A DNA stretch of 64,000 bases. Source: JALZMG01 sp963739975 (GTDB lineage Bacteria > Actinomycetota > Acidimicrobiia > Acidimicrobiales > Ilumatobacteraceae). Shown here piece by piece: positions 7,871 through 16,397 of the stretch. The number at the start of each line of letters is the position of its first letter. The first letter of the stretch is position 1. The position numbers and the translations under genes are program-made. The stretch lies in NCBI GenBank assembly GCA_963739975.1, contig CAVUCK010000018.1, positions 310,001 to 374,000 of the forward strand, in the 5' to 3' direction. Below the pieces are notes generated by a model. That model saw only the letters and a list, made by a program, of their open reading frames with translations. It was not told the origin of the DNA and did no database searches.

Positions 7871-8877
7871 ACTTCCACCTCTTCGCCGGTGCGGGTCGAT
7901 TCGATCACGGCCAGGCCGATGCGCGTGGCGCGAGCGCTGGCAACGGCTCCGGGGACCTCGACGTCGCCGCCCCTGACCCGAGCGGCGAACGCCGCCGCCT
8001 GCCCGGCGACGCCGGCGGCCATCGCGTCGGTCGCCTCACCGTCGGGCAGATCGCGCACGCCGGTGCCGTCACCGAGGCGGGCTCGTCCCGTCGGCAGGAG
8101 GTCGACGAACACGGCCCCTGACGACCCGAGCACCTCTGTACGGACGTCGTCGCCGAACCGGGCGTTGCGCGAGAGATCGACCGTGGCCATCGCGCCGTCG
8201 TCGAGGCGCAGGACGGCCAGCAGGTTGTCGACGTCGCCGGCCGCGCCGACGGCCTCGTCGACGATCGGCAGCGACCACGCCCGCACCCCCGTCACCCGCC
8301 GCCCGGTCAGCCACTCGGCGAGGTCGAACTCGTGAACCCCGCAGTCGATGGCCAGCCCACCGCTGACGGCCGGGTCGCAGAACGACGCCGGCGGCGCTTC
8401 GGCGTCCCACTGCGCCAGCCGCACGAACAGCGGCCGACCGATCCGGCCGCCATCGATCGCCGCCTTGGCCGCGCTCCAGGGTGGGGAGAAGCGCCGCCAG
8501 AAGCCGACCTGCAGCACCAGGCCCTCCTGCTCGGCCGCTCGCCCGAGGCGGTCGGCGGCGGCGGGATCGAGCGCCAGGGGCTTCTCGCACAGGACGTGCA
8601 ACCCTGCGCCGAGCGCCGCCTCCACGACCGCTGGGTGAGTCGCCGTCGGGCTGGCGACGATGCAGCCTTCGAGACCCGGATGGGCCAGGGCGGCGGCGAC
8701 CTCGCGGTGCGTCGCGGCACTCGGTCGGCTGGCCGCCGCCCGGGTCAGCGCCTCGTCCGCCGGCTCGGCCAGCGCGACCACGTCGATGGCGTCGACGTCG
8801 CCGAGCGCGGCGAGGTGGAACCGACCCATCCGGCCGAGGCCGACGACGGCGACCCGCAGCGGCCCGGCGGATGGCAC
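7867..8877 (-). CDS. Gfo/Idh/MocA family oxidoreductase
   Basis: About 336 residues. The Rossmann motif VAVVGLGRMGRFH and the signature CEKPLALD are in the N-terminal domain, and the substrate domain has GGLAIDCGVHEFDLAEWL with the catalytic Asp/His region. The start is GTG 8877 or GTG 8892; the long open frame upstream is antisense to the divergent dehydrogenase gene and is ignored. The stop overlaps a GTGA that begins a relay mini-ORF. It is divergent from a second MocA-like gene at 8911 with only 33 bases between, so a shared control region is likely. Substrate unknown, probably inositol- or sugar-like. Confidence 0.82.
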   Translation of the reverse strand: MPSAGPLRVAVVGLGRMGRFHLAALGDVDAIDVVALAEPADEALTRAAASRPSAATHREVAAALAHPGLEGCIVASPTATHPAVVEAALGAGLHVLCEKPLALDPAAADRLGRAAEQEGLVLQVGFWRRFSPPWSAAKAAIDGGRIGRPLFVRLAQWDAEAPPASFCDPAVSGGLAIDCGVHEFDLAEWLTGRRVTGVRAWSLPIVDEAVGAAGDVDNLLAVLRLDDGAMATVDLSRNARFGDDVRTEVLGSSGAVFVDLLPTGRARLGDGTGVRDLPDGEATDAMAAGVAGQAAAFAARVRGGDVEVPGAVASARATRIGLAVIESTRTGEEVEV

Positions 8878-8910
8878 GGGCCGGACATTCACGCGCGAGC
8901 CTGGGGCGCC

Positions 8911-9930
8911 ATGGGCGACGGGGATGGCGACGACACGACAGTGCGGGTCGGGGTGCTCGGGGTCGGGCGGATCGGGCGGATGCACGCCGAACTGCTCGCC
9001 CACCAGGTGCAGGGCGCCGCCCTCGGCCTCGTCTACGACGTCGATCCGGTGGCCGCCAAGGCCGTCGCCGAACCCCTCGGCGTGCCCGTGGCGGCCTCGG
9101 TCGAGGAGGCGCTGGCCAGCGAGCTGATCGATGCGGTGGCCATCTGCTCCAGCACGGACACCCACGTCGAGATGCTCGTCGCCGCCGCCTCCTCGGGCAA
9201 GACGATCTTCTGCGAGAAGCCGCTCTCGCTCGACCTGGCCGAGGTGGATCGGGCGCTGGCGGCCGTCGCCGACGCCGGGGCGCGACTGCAGGTCGGCTTC
9301 AACCGGCGCTTCGATCCGGCCCACCGGTTCGTCCGCGACTCGGTCGCCGCCGGGACCGTCGGCGCGCTGCACCTCGTGCGCATCTCGAGCCGTGACCCGG
9401 CGCCGCCGCCGATCCCCTACCTCGCCGTGTCGGGCGGCATCTTCCTCGACATGACGTGCCACGACATCGACATGGCTCGCTTCGTCACCGGCACGGAGGT
9501 CGTCGAGGTGTACGCCCGCGGCGCCGTGCGCGTCGACCCGGCGATCGGCGAGGTCGGCGATCTCGACACGGCCGTGCTCACGATGCGCCACGAGGACGGC
9601 TGCCTCACCGTGATCGACAACAGCCGGCGCGCCGCCTACGGGTACGACCAGCGCGTCGAGGCATTCGGGGACCTCGGGATGGCGACGTCGCAGAACCCAC
9701 CGGCCCACACCGCCACGACGCTCACCGCCGACGGCTCACGCGGTCCCGCCCTGCCGCACTTCTTCGTCGAGCGCTACCTGCCGAGCTACATCCTCCAGTG
9801 GGAGGCGTTCCGCAACTACGCCCGGTTCGGGGGCCCATCACCGGTCCCCGCGGCCGACGGGCGGGCTCCGCTGGCCGTCGGGATGGCGGCCTGGAGGTCG
9901 GTGCGCGAAGGGCGACCCGTCGAGGTCTGA
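8911..9930 (+). CDS. Gfo/Idh/MocA family oxidoreductase, inositol 2-dehydrogenase-like
   Basis: 339 residues, the length of IolG-type inositol dehydrogenases. GVLGVGRIGRMHAELL, the CEKPLSLD signature, QVGFNRRFDPAH and GGIFLDMTCHDIDMARF with the catalytic Asp-His pair match inositol 2-dehydrogenase more closely than the other two paralogues here. The start is ATG 8911 after a run of non-conserved sequence. The 3' end overlaps the tail of the convergent desaturase gene by 115 bases. Together with an IolE-like isomerase it suggests inositol or methyl-inositol use, but no IolBCD genes are in the window. Confidence 0.82.
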   Translation: MGDGDGDDTTVRVGVLGVGRIGRMHAELLAHQVQGAALGLVYDVDPVAAKAVAEPLGVPVAASVEEALASELIDAVAICSSTDTHVEMLVAAASSGKTIFCEKPLSLDLAEVDRALAAVADAGARLQVGFNRRFDPAHRFVRDSVAAGTVGALHLVRISSRDPAPPPIPYLAVSGGIFLDMTCHDIDMARFVTGTEVVEVYARGAVRVDPAIGEVGDLDTAVLTMRHEDGCLTVIDNSRRAAYGYDQRVEAFGDLGMATSQNPPAHTATTLTADGSRGPALPHFFVERYLPSYILQWEAFRNYARFGGPSPVPAADGRAPLAVGMAAWRSVREGRPVEV

Positions 9931-11354
9931 ACGGCGGTGCCGGGCTCGAGGTCGGTGACCAGCCGGCCGTCGACCTCGGCGACGCCGTACGTGCCGAGCG
10001 GGATCTTCACGGGCCGGCGGGTCGGGGCGCCCGTGTAGACGTCGAAGCGGCCGTTGTGCTTCGGGCACTCGATGCACCCGTCGACGAGCAGGCCGTCGGC
10101 GAGGTGGGTCTGGCTGTGCGTGCACATGCCGTCGAGCAGCACGTAGCCACCGTCGTCCGGACGGCACAGCACGTACGTGGCCTCGCCGATGTCCACGCGG
10201 GTCAGCTGGCCGGGAGCGAGGCGGTCGACGCGTCCGAGGTCGACACCGCCGCCATCGCGCACCGTGGCCACCGTGGTGGCCGCCGGATCGAACGTGAGGT
10301 GGGCGGTGTCGGCGGGCACGACCCGGCCCGGGATCTGCCAGTCGGGGTCCTGGCGCTGGTGGCGCAGGGCGTCGACGATCTCGCGGTAGGCGTCGAAGAC
10401 GGACGTGTTCGGGCGGGGGAGGTGGGGGGCGACCTCGCGGTGCAGCGCCGGCAGCGCGTGGTACGGCACCGTCGGGAAGAGGTGGTGCTCGAGGTGGTAG
10501 TTCATGTTCAGGTACAGGAACCGGAACACCGGGTTCATGTAGACGGTGCGCGTGTTCAGCCGGTGGTCGAGGACGTCCTCGCCCAGACCGGCGTGCTGGA
10601 CGGTGCCGAAGAACCACAGCCACCAGGCGCCGTAGAACGACGGCAGGCCGACGAACATCAGCGGAACGATCGAGCCGATGGCGATCGACCAGGCGGCGAC
10701 GCCGCCGAGCACGGCGAGGAACGCCCGCGCCTCCCACACCACGCGTCGCAGCTCGTCGGGCGGCACGAAGTCACGGGCGTCGTCGTCGATGGCTCCGGCG
10801 GCGTGGCGGGCCATCCGCCACAGCGCCTTCGGCCCGTTGACGAGGTTGAGCAGGTTGGGCAGGACGTTGCGCACGCGGAACGGCCTGGTGAAGAGGACCT
10901 CCGGGTCGCGGCCCACGATGATCGTGTCCGAGTGGTGGCGGACGTGCGACCAGCGCCACATCGTCGGCTCACGCAGCAGCATGAACGAGGCGAGGTAGTA
11001 GACGACGTCGTTGGCCCGGCGCGACCGGAACGCTGTGCCGTGGCCGCATTCGTGCCACCGCGGGTCGGACGACGCGCCGTACAGCGCCCCGTAGACGGCG
11101 AAGGCGGGGATCGACCACCACGACCAGACCGTGAACCAGGCGAGCACGCCGCTGCCGACGAGCACCGCCAGCCACAGCACAACGTCACGGGCGGCGCGTC
11201 CGTTGGTGCGCACCGTCAGCGCCTGCAGCCGCGCTGGGTCGATTGGCGGGCGGTACCAGCGGGCCTCGGCCAGCCCGAGCTCGACGGCGCGCCGGGAGTC
11301 GGGCCCAGTGAGCGTGTAGTCCCGTGGAGGCCGTGCGGTATCGAGCACCGCCAC
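9816..11354 (-). CDS. Fatty acid desaturase domain fused to a C-terminal Rieske [2Fe-2S] domain (MocD-MocE-like)
   Basis: About 512 residues. The N-terminal membrane domain has the three histidine boxes of alkane/desaturase di-iron enzymes: HECGH near residue 101, HVRHH near 137 and HLEHH near 285, with hydrophobic segments between. From about residue 390 a Rieske domain follows, with C-T-H near 409 and C-P-K-H near 434 as cluster ligands. The protein thus carries its own electron-transfer ferredoxin. In rhizopine catabolism MocD (oxygenase) and MocE (Rieske ferredoxin) are separate; here they appear as one chain beside MocA- and MocC-like genes. The start is GTG 11354 or 11348. The last 38 or so residues overlap the convergent dehydrogenase gene and look unconserved. 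Confidence 0.82.
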   Translation of the reverse strand: MAVLDTARPPRDYTLTGPDSRRAVELGLAEARWYRPPIDPARLQALTVRTNGRAARDVVLWLAVLVGSGVLAWFTVWSWWSIPAFAVYGALYGASSDPRWHECGHGTAFRSRRANDVVYYLASFMLLREPTMWRWSHVRHHSDTIIVGRDPEVLFTRPFRVRNVLPNLLNLVNGPKALWRMARHAAGAIDDDARDFVPPDELRRVVWEARAFLAVLGGVAAWSIAIGSIVPLMFVGLPSFYGAWWLWFFGTVQHAGLGEDVLDHRLNTRTVYMNPVFRFLYLNMNYHLEHHLFPTVPYHALPALHREVAPHLPRPNTSVFDAYREIVDALRHQRQDPDWQIPGRVVPADTAHLTFDPAATTVATVRDGGGVDLGRVDRLAPGQLTRVDIGEATYVLCRPDDGGYVLLDGMCTHSQTHLADGLLVDGCIECPKHNGRFDVYTGAPTRRPVKIPLGTYGVAEVDGRLVTDLEPGTAVQTSTGRPSRTDLQAAIPTASGARPSAAGTGDGPPNRA

Positions 11355-11362
11355 CAGTCTTG

Positions 11363-11416
11363 CCGTTCTGGCCGTCGAAACCGACCGCTGTGAGTCGGCA
11401 GCGACGGCCAGAACGG
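11363..11416. repeat. Nested palindrome in a divergent intergenic region
   Basis: A perfect 15-base inverted repeat (11363-11377 and 11402-11416, CCGTTCTGGCCGTCG) encloses a second 5-base stem (11381-11385 and 11394-11398) with an 8-base loop. It lies between the divergent desaturase-Rieske and polyprenyl synthase starts. The arm motif CTGGCCGTCG also builds the larger palindrome at 25818-25955, so this is a dispersed element rather than a one-off operator. Confidence 0.85.
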
Positions 11417-11452
11417 GTTGTGGCGCCGGGGACCGGTTCGCAGTTCCGGCAC

Positions 11453-11465
11453 TAGCCTCGCCCGG
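11453..11465 (+). promoter_or_regulatory. Leaderless promoter -10 box for the polyprenyl synthase gene
   Basis: TAGCCT at 11453-11458 is followed by exactly 7 bases and then GTG 11466. This matches the TANNNT-N7-start arrangement of leaderless transcripts in high-GC actinobacteria. No Shine-Dalgarno sequence is present. Confidence 0.5.
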
Positions 11466-12461
11466 GTGTCCGACGCCGTCGCGCGGTCTCCGCTCTTCTC
11501 GCTGGCGTCGGCACGGACGGATCGTCAGCGCATCGAACGCGAGATCCACGCCGCCGTGCAGTCGTCCGATCCGTACCTGACGGAGATCGCTTCGCACCTC
11601 GTGGTGGCCGGCGGCAAGCGGTTGCGGCCCTTGGTCGCGGTCGTCGCCGCCGCCGTGGACGGTGGCCGGGCCAGCGACGATGTCGTCCGTGGCGGCGTGG
11701 CGTGCGAGCTGGTCCACCTCGGCTCCCTGTACCACGACGACGTGATCGACGAGGCCGACACGAGGCGAGGCGTCGAGACGGTCAACGCCAAGTGGGGCAA
11801 CCTGCAGGCCATCCTGGCCGGCGACTTCCTGCTCTCTCGGGCGTCGGAGATCGCCGCCTCGCTCGGGACCGAGGTCGCCGCCCTGCTGGCCCGCACCATC
11901 GGGTGGCTGTGTGAGGGCGAGATCGAGCAGCTCCGCCACACCTATGACGTGCGCCGGCCCGAGGACAGCTATTTCGTGTCGATCCAAGGCAAGACGGCGT
12001 CGCTGTACGCCAGCGCGGCGCGCATCGGCGGGATCGTCGGCGGGCTCGATCGGCCGACCATCGACGCGCTCACGGCCTGGGGCGACGCCTACGGCATGGT
12101 CTTCCAGATCGTCGACGACGTGCTCGACATCACCGACACGACCGAGCAGCTCGGCAAGCCCGCCGGTCATGACATGGTCGAGGGGGTCTACACGCTCCCG
12201 GTGCTGCGGACGCTGGCCCTCGAGCGGGCGATCGGCGAGGAGCTGTCGTGCCTGCTCGGTCAGCCGCTCGGCGTCGCCGAGCGGGAGAAGGCGCTCGACA
12301 TCGTGCGGGCCAACGAGGGCGTGGCGAGTGCGCTGGCCACGGCCCGCCAGTACGTCAGCGCCGCCGAGGACGCCTGCGACGACCTGCCGCCTGGGCCGTC
12401 GACCGACGCCCTGCGCCAGGCGCCGCAGCACCTGCTCGAGAGCGCCGTACTCCCCGCTTGA
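11466..12461 (+). CDS. Polyprenyl diphosphate synthase (trans-isoprenyl diphosphate synthase)
   Basis: 331 residues. Both aspartate-rich motifs are present: first DDVIDEAD near residue 97, second DDVLDIT near 218. GGKRLRP (about 55) and the FQIVDDV region complete the family set. It elongates allylic diphosphates with IPP, probably making the hepta- to nonaprenyl tail of menaquinone. It is close to a geranylgeranyl-reductase family gene that could partly saturate that tail for the bc complex and complex I encoded nearby. Start GTG 11466 is supported by the -10 box 7 bases upstream. The stop is followed at once (TGATG) by a tandem relay element. Confidence 0.88.
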   Translation: MSDAVARSPLFSLASARTDRQRIEREIHAAVQSSDPYLTEIASHLVVAGGKRLRPLVAVVAAAVDGGRASDDVVRGGVACELVHLGSLYHDDVIDEADTRRGVETVNAKWGNLQAILAGDFLLSRASEIAASLGTEVAALLARTIGWLCEGEIEQLRHTYDVRRPEDSYFVSIQGKTASLYASAARIGGIVGGLDRPTIDALTAWGDAYGMVFQIVDDVLDITDTTEQLGKPAGHDMVEGVYTLPVLRTLALERAIGEELSCLLGQPLGVAEREKALDIVRANEGVASALATARQYVSAAEDACDDLPPGPSTDALRQAPQHLLESAVLPA

Positions 12462-12603
12462 TGGCCTCGCTCGCTCCGAAGACTCCGCTCACTCGGCCTG
12501 GGCCGGGCAAGGCCGGCCTGGGGTGTCATGCTCGCTGCGCAACGAACGCTCGGGAACTTGCTTGATGGCCTCGCTCGCCGCGAAGAGTCCGATCAGCGTT
12601 TGA
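12461..12603 (+). repeat. Family C relay elements at a gene end (34 and 12 codons)
   Basis: The synthase stop forms TGATG with a 34-codon mini-ORF, which ends as TGATG at 12565 and opens a second mini-ORF of 12 codons ending at 12603. The period is 104 bases and each unit begins ATGGCCTCGCTCGC. The segment GCTCGCTGCG..ACGAACGCTCGGGA is shared with 23744-23881. No + strand gene follows, because the photolyase is convergent. So here the coupling feature exists without a downstream partner. Confidence 0.7.
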
Positions 12604-13966
12604 TCGCGTCGTAGCGGGCGAGGGCCTCGTTGCGTTCGGCGGCGTGGTCGACGATCGGGTCCGGGTAGCCCGTCGGCGGCCCGTCGGGGAGCGTCCAGGG
12701 CTGGTGCACCGCCTTGCCCTCGATCCCGGCCAGCTCGGGGACCCACCGGCGGATGTACGTCCCGTCCCGGTCGAACTTCTCGGACTGCGTGACCGGGTTG
12801 AAGATGCGGAAGTACGGCGCCGCGTCGGTCCCGGTCCCGGCGACCCATTGCCAGCCGTGGTTGTTCGAGGGCAGGTCCCCGTCCACCAGCTGGTCCATGA
12901 ACCACCGCGCGCCGCGGGTCCAGTCGATGTGCAGGTCCTTGACGAGGAAGCTGGCCGTGATCATCCGCACCCGGTTGTGCATCCACCCCTCGGCGACCAA
13001 CTGGCGCATCCCGGCGTCGACGATGGGGTAGCCGGTGCGCCCGTCCCGCCACGCCTCGAACCGCTCGTCGGAGCGCTTCCCGGCGTCGACCTTCATCGCC
13101 GCCATCCGCTCGTCCCATGACGACCACGCCGACGCCGGCCACTCGTGCAGCACGTCGCCGTAGAAGTCGCGCCATGCCAGCTCCTGGACGAACGTGTCGT
13201 GGGACCGGTTGCGGCCGTCCAGCTTGCGGATCGCCTGGCGCGGATGGAGGCACCCGTACTTGAAGGCAGCCGACAGCCGGCTCGTCGAGTCGGCGCCCGG
13301 ATCGTCCCGGCCGGTGGCGTAGTCGTCGGCGCCCGATCGGAGGAACCGGTCGAGGGCCCGGTGCGCCGCCGCCTCGCCCGGTTCGGGCAGGTCGGCGCTC
13401 GCCGCAGGGCGCTTCGGGAGGCCGTCGCTGCGCACCCGGGCCACCGTCGGCACGTCGCTCGGCCGGCGCGCTGCCGCGGCGAGGCGCTGCCGACGCCACG
13501 CTCGCAGGTAGGCGCTGTACACCTTGAACGCCCCGCCCGCGCCGGTGCGCAACGTTCCCGCCGGCACGGCGTACGGGCTGTCGGTCTCGACGACCGCCAC
13601 GTCGTCGGCGGCCAGCGCCCGCTCGACCGCTTCGTCCCGGCGGCGGCCGTACACGCCGACGTCCTGGGCCCGGAACACGCGACCGACGTCGTGGCGCCGG
13701 CACAGCTCGGGGATCACCTCGGCCGGGTCGCCGCGGCGGACGACGAGGGCACCGTCGAGGGCGCTGTCCAGCTCCTCCAGACAGCCGGCCAGGAACCACG
13801 CCCGGTTGGCGCCGCTGACGTCCCACAGCGCCGGGTCGAGCACGAACAACGGGATCACGCCCCCGCCGGCGTCCCGAGCCGCAGCGATGGCGTCGACCAG
13901 CACGCGGTTGTCGGCCACTCGCAGGTCCCGCCGGAACCACGCGATCGTGTTCCTCACGATGCGCAC
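12593..13966 (-). CDS. phrB: Deoxyribodipyrimidine photolyase (cryptochrome/photolyase family)
   Basis: About 457 residues. The N-terminal antenna-binding domain begins IAWFRRDLRVADN. The C-terminal FAD domain has FVQELAWRDFYGDVLHEW, the DNA- and FAD-contacting WMHNRVRMITASFLVKDL, and WQWVAGTGTDAAPYFRIFNP. It repairs UV-induced cyclobutane pyrimidine dimers using blue light. The start is GTG 13966 (13957 possible); an ATG at 14035 is in frame, but the extra 23 residues are arginine-rich and lie in spacer DNA. It follows the geranylgeranyl-reductase gene after 117 bases, one of the few longer same-strand spacers here not closed by overlapping starts and stops. Confidence 0.9.
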   Translation of the reverse strand: MRIVRNTIAWFRRDLRVADNRVLVDAIAAARDAGGGVIPLFVLDPALWDVSGANRAWFLAGCLEELDSALDGALVVRRGDPAEVIPELCRRHDVGRVFRAQDVGVYGRRRDEAVERALAADDVAVVETDSPYAVPAGTLRTGAGGAFKVYSAYLRAWRRQRLAAAARRPSDVPTVARVRSDGLPKRPAASADLPEPGEAAAHRALDRFLRSGADDYATGRDDPGADSTSRLSAAFKYGCLHPRQAIRKLDGRNRSHDTFVQELAWRDFYGDVLHEWPASAWSSWDERMAAMKVDAGKRSDERFEAWRDGRTGYPIVDAGMRQLVAEGWMHNRVRMITASFLVKDLHIDWTRGARWFMDQLVDGDLPSNNHGWQWVAGTGTDAAPYFRIFNPVTQSEKFDRDGTYIRRWVPELAGIEGKAVHQPWTLPDGPPTGYPDPIVDHAAERNEALARYDAIKR

Positions 13967-14083
13967 TCGCCGCCCGCTCCGCCAAGTCCGACGGTTTGGC
14001 CCGTGCCGCAGCGAGGGGTTCCCGGCCGGCCCCATCCGGCCCGCCGAGTGAGAGCCTCCGGTGCATCGAGACCATCGATCGCG

Positions 14084-15346
14084 TCAGGCTTGGGGGGCGA
14101 GGCGGACGATGGCCGCGGCGGCCTTGTAGGCGGCTTCGGCGGGGCCGATCTCGTCGGGGCGCAGCAGGTTGGCCATGATCCGCAGCACCCACTCCATCAG
14201 GGTCCGGCTGTGCATCCCGACTCTCGTGAGCTCGCGCATCAGCGCCGGGCGGCCGATGATCCTCGCGAACAGGCGGGCCACCTTGAAGTACTGGCCGTAC
14301 TCGTCATCGAGCAGTTTCGGGTAGCGCTGCAGCGCCGCCGGGTCCTGGTCGACGAGCGCCTCGTGCACGACGTCGGCGGCCATCCGCGCCGTCTCGTAGG
14401 CGTAGTCGATGCCCTCCCCGTTGAACGGGTTGACGCTGCCGGCGGCGTCGCCGATCACCAGGTACGTCGGCCCGGCCTTTGGGCCGACGGAGCCGCCCAT
14501 CGGGATCCGCCCGCTGACCGGCCGCCCGTCCGGGTGAGCGGCGTCGATCTCCCAGCGGTCGGCGATCTGGTGGGCGTAGGCGTCGAGCAGGTGCGTGGTG
14601 TTGACGCTCTTGAAGTCGCGGAACGTCGACAGCAGCCCGACGCCGATGTTCACCGTGCCGTCACCGACCGGGAAGATCCACCCGTAGCCGGGCATCGGGT
14701 TGCCGTTGCGGTCCTGCACGTCGAGCGCCGACTCGATCCACGGCTCGGCGTGGCGTGGGGTCGTCCAGTACGTGCGGATGGCGGTGCCGTACGGCCACTC
14801 CCGCGTCCGGAACGTGCCGAGCGCCCGGCCGAAACGGCTGTTGGCGCCGTCGGCGACGATCGTGTAGTCGGCCCGGATCTCCAGGGCCGCGCCATCGCCG
14901 TCGACGACGGTGGCGCCGCGCACGAAGCCCCGGTCGACCAGCGGGTGCGTGGCCTCGTGGCCCTCGAGGATCGTCGCCCCGGCCCGCGCCGCGTTGGCGG
15001 CGACGAACGAGTCGAGGTCCCGGCGCCGCACGACGTAGCCGTACGACGGGTACACCGGGTGCTCGGGCCACTCCAGCTCGAGCGCCCGACCCATGCCAGT
15101 GGCTCGCAGCCCGTGGTAGCGGTGATAGGCGGCCAGCTCGTGCTCGAGGCCCATGTCGGCCAGCTGCTTGACGGCCCGCGGCGTCAGCCCGTCGCCGCAC
15201 GTCTTCTCCCGCGGGAAGCGGCGCTTCTCCACGATCGTGACGTCGTGGCCGTGGCGGGCCAGCCAGTAGGCGGTGGACGCTCCAGCCGGGCCGCCGCCGA
15301 TGACGAGCACCTCGGTCGACTGGACGCGTGGTGCGTCGGTCGTCAC
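14084..15346 (-). CDS. Geranylgeranyl reductase family FAD-dependent oxidoreductase
   Basis: About 420 residues. It has an N-terminal FAD-binding motif EVLVIGGGPAGAS, the KTCGDGLTPRA segment of the family, and the second FAD motif IGDAAGSVNPFNGEGIDYA. Actinobacterial homologues include MenJ, which reduces an isoprene unit in the menaquinone side chain. The nearby polyprenyl synthase and menaquinol-oxidising complex support that role. Start GTG 15346 overlaps (GTGA) the end of a 60-codon relay ORF that itself begins on the cytochrome c stop. The same frame is open through the upstream repeats, but no in-frame start precedes a conserved segment. Confidence 0.82.
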   Translation of the reverse strand: MTTDAPRVQSTEVLVIGGGPAGASTAYWLARHGHDVTIVEKRRFPREKTCGDGLTPRAVKQLADMGLEHELAAYHRYHGLRATGMGRALELEWPEHPVYPSYGYVVRRRDLDSFVAANAARAGATILEGHEATHPLVDRGFVRGATVVDGDGAALEIRADYTIVADGANSRFGRALGTFRTREWPYGTAIRTYWTTPRHAEPWIESALDVQDRNGNPMPGYGWIFPVGDGTVNIGVGLLSTFRDFKSVNTTHLLDAYAHQIADRWEIDAAHPDGRPVSGRIPMGGSVGPKAGPTYLVIGDAAGSVNPFNGEGIDYAYETARMAADVVHEALVDQDPAALQRYPKLLDDEYGQYFKVARLFARIIGRPALMRELTRVGMHSRTLMEWVLRIMANLLRPDEIGPAEAAYKAAAAIVRLAPQA

Positions 15347-15525
15347 CGTGTCGATCGGGACACACTCACCGTGACGATGGCTCGCTCGCTCGAAGCTCGC
15401 TCGCTCACCGTGACTACTGCTCGCTCGCTCGAAGCTCGCTCGCTCACCGTGACTACTGCTCGCTCGCTCGAAGCTCGCTCGCTCACCGTGACTACTGCTC
15501 GCTCGCTCGAAGCTCGCTCGCTCAC
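15343..15525 (-). repeat. Four-unit 39-base tandem repeat read as a 60-codon relay ORF
   Basis: A 39-base unit (core GAGCGAGCGAGCTTCGAGCG) repeats about four times, with a slightly changed last unit. On the minus strand it reads as 13-residue repeats containing VSERASSERA. The mini-ORF opens GTGA on the cytochrome c stop (15522-15524) and closes GTGA on the geranylgeranyl-reductase start (15346). Because 39 is a multiple of 3, changes in copy number keep the phase. Confidence 0.85.
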
Positions 15526-16397
15526 TCTGGGGGTGAGCCCTCGGCCGGAGCGTCGCCGATCGGGATGATCTCGATCTCGGCGCCATCGGCATCGGTGACC
15601 CCGCTGTCGGCCAGCTCCGTCAGCGTCACGCCCGACTCGAGCGCGGCGTACGCCGGTGCCTCTTCCGAGCACCACGTCTCGAACTCCTCGACGTACTCCT
15701 CGCTGGTCGGGTCGGCGCCACCGAGCGTGTAGCGCTCGTGACACACCACGCCGAGGATCTCGTCGTCGGTCAGCGCGCCGCCCTCCAGTTCCCCCTGTGC
15801 CGGCATCACGCCGAACGAACCGGCGAGGTGGGCGCCGTCCGGGCGATCCGGGTCGCCGTAGCTCTCGACGCCCTCCGCGTTGTACGCCTCGGTGCCGAAG
15901 TAGACGAACCGCAGCTGGTCCTCGATGTGCGGGAACGTGAGCAGGACCTGCTCCTCGCTGAACTGTCGACCGGTCCCGCCCTCGCCGTTGACGCCGTGAC
16001 ACGACGCGCAGGCGGTGTACACCTCGGCGCCCACGCCGAGTGGTCCGGACGCCACCTCCGCCTCGGCGGTCAGCGACCGGACGTACATGAAGATCCACAC
16101 CGGCAAGAGGGCGAGGCCGAGCATCGCCCAGTAGGGGATCTTGGCCCGCGACCTCGCCGCCGCCACGTACGGCGGGTCGGGCTTCGGTGGTGGCGGTGGG
16201 GCCGGTGCGGCGGCCGCCTTGCGCGGCGTAGGACCCGACGGCGCGGCAGGCGCCGCGCCCTCGGTCGTCGCCGGGGTCGCCGCAGCCGCCGGCTTCTCGC
16301 CACCCGCCGCGTCGTCGCCGGACTCCCCGCCACCGAGCCCGAGCGCGGCGCGTCGGTCGCGCGAGCGCTTCAGGAGGTGTTCCGGGATCTCGGTCAT
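15522..16397 (-). CDS. Membrane-anchored monoheme cytochrome c
   Basis: 291 residues. A hydrophilic, Ala/Pro-rich N-terminus (about 90 residues) begins IPEHLLKRSRDRRAALG. One transmembrane helix follows (AMLGLALLPVWIFMYV), then a periplasmic cytochrome c domain with heme site CASCH and a likely Met ligand in GVMPAQGE. It probably carries electrons from the bc complex encoded divergently at 16677 onward to an oxidase. The IPEHLLKR N-terminus is repeated in the cytochrome b subunit IV protein (18477-19286), suggesting a shared assembly or docking signal. A 12-codon leader ending ATGA at the start lies in an upstream repeat. Confidence 0.85.
   Translation of the reverse strand: MTEIPEHLLKRSRDRRAALGLGGGESGDDAAGGEKPAAAATPATTEGAAPAAPSGPTPRKAAAAPAPPPPPKPDPPYVAAARSRAKIPYWAMLGLALLPVWIFMYVRSLTAEAEVASGPLGVGAEVYTACASCHGVNGEGGTGRQFSEEQVLLTFPHIEDQLRFVYFGTEAYNAEGVESYGDPDRPDGAHLAGSFGVMPAQGELEGGALTDDEILGVVCHERYTLGGADPTSEEYVEEFETWCSEEAPAYAALESGVTLTELADSGVTDADGAEIEIIPIGDAPAEGSPPE

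Noticed and set aside
8878..9708. N-terminal extension of the minus-strand oxidoreductase to 613 residues
   Set aside because: The Rossmann motif starts just after 8877 on that strand, and the extension is antisense to the inositol-dehydrogenase-like gene.
13967..14035. 23-residue N-terminal extension of the photolyase from ATG 14035
   Set aside because: The extension is Arg-rich, not like photolyases, and lies in spacer DNA similar to the family C repeats; GTG 13966 gives the usual N-terminus.
13957..14083. Relay ORF between the geranylgeranyl reductase and photolyase genes
   Set aside because: The reductase stop does not overlap a start, and no frame from it reaches the photolyase start with an overlap. 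This junction is a true exception to the relay pattern.
15343..15525. Short regular repeats resembling a CRISPR array
   Set aside because: The 39-base units are directly adjacent with no unique spacers, have no cas genes nearby, and are built of GAGCGA/CTCGCT tracts; a coding-phase minisatellite fits better.
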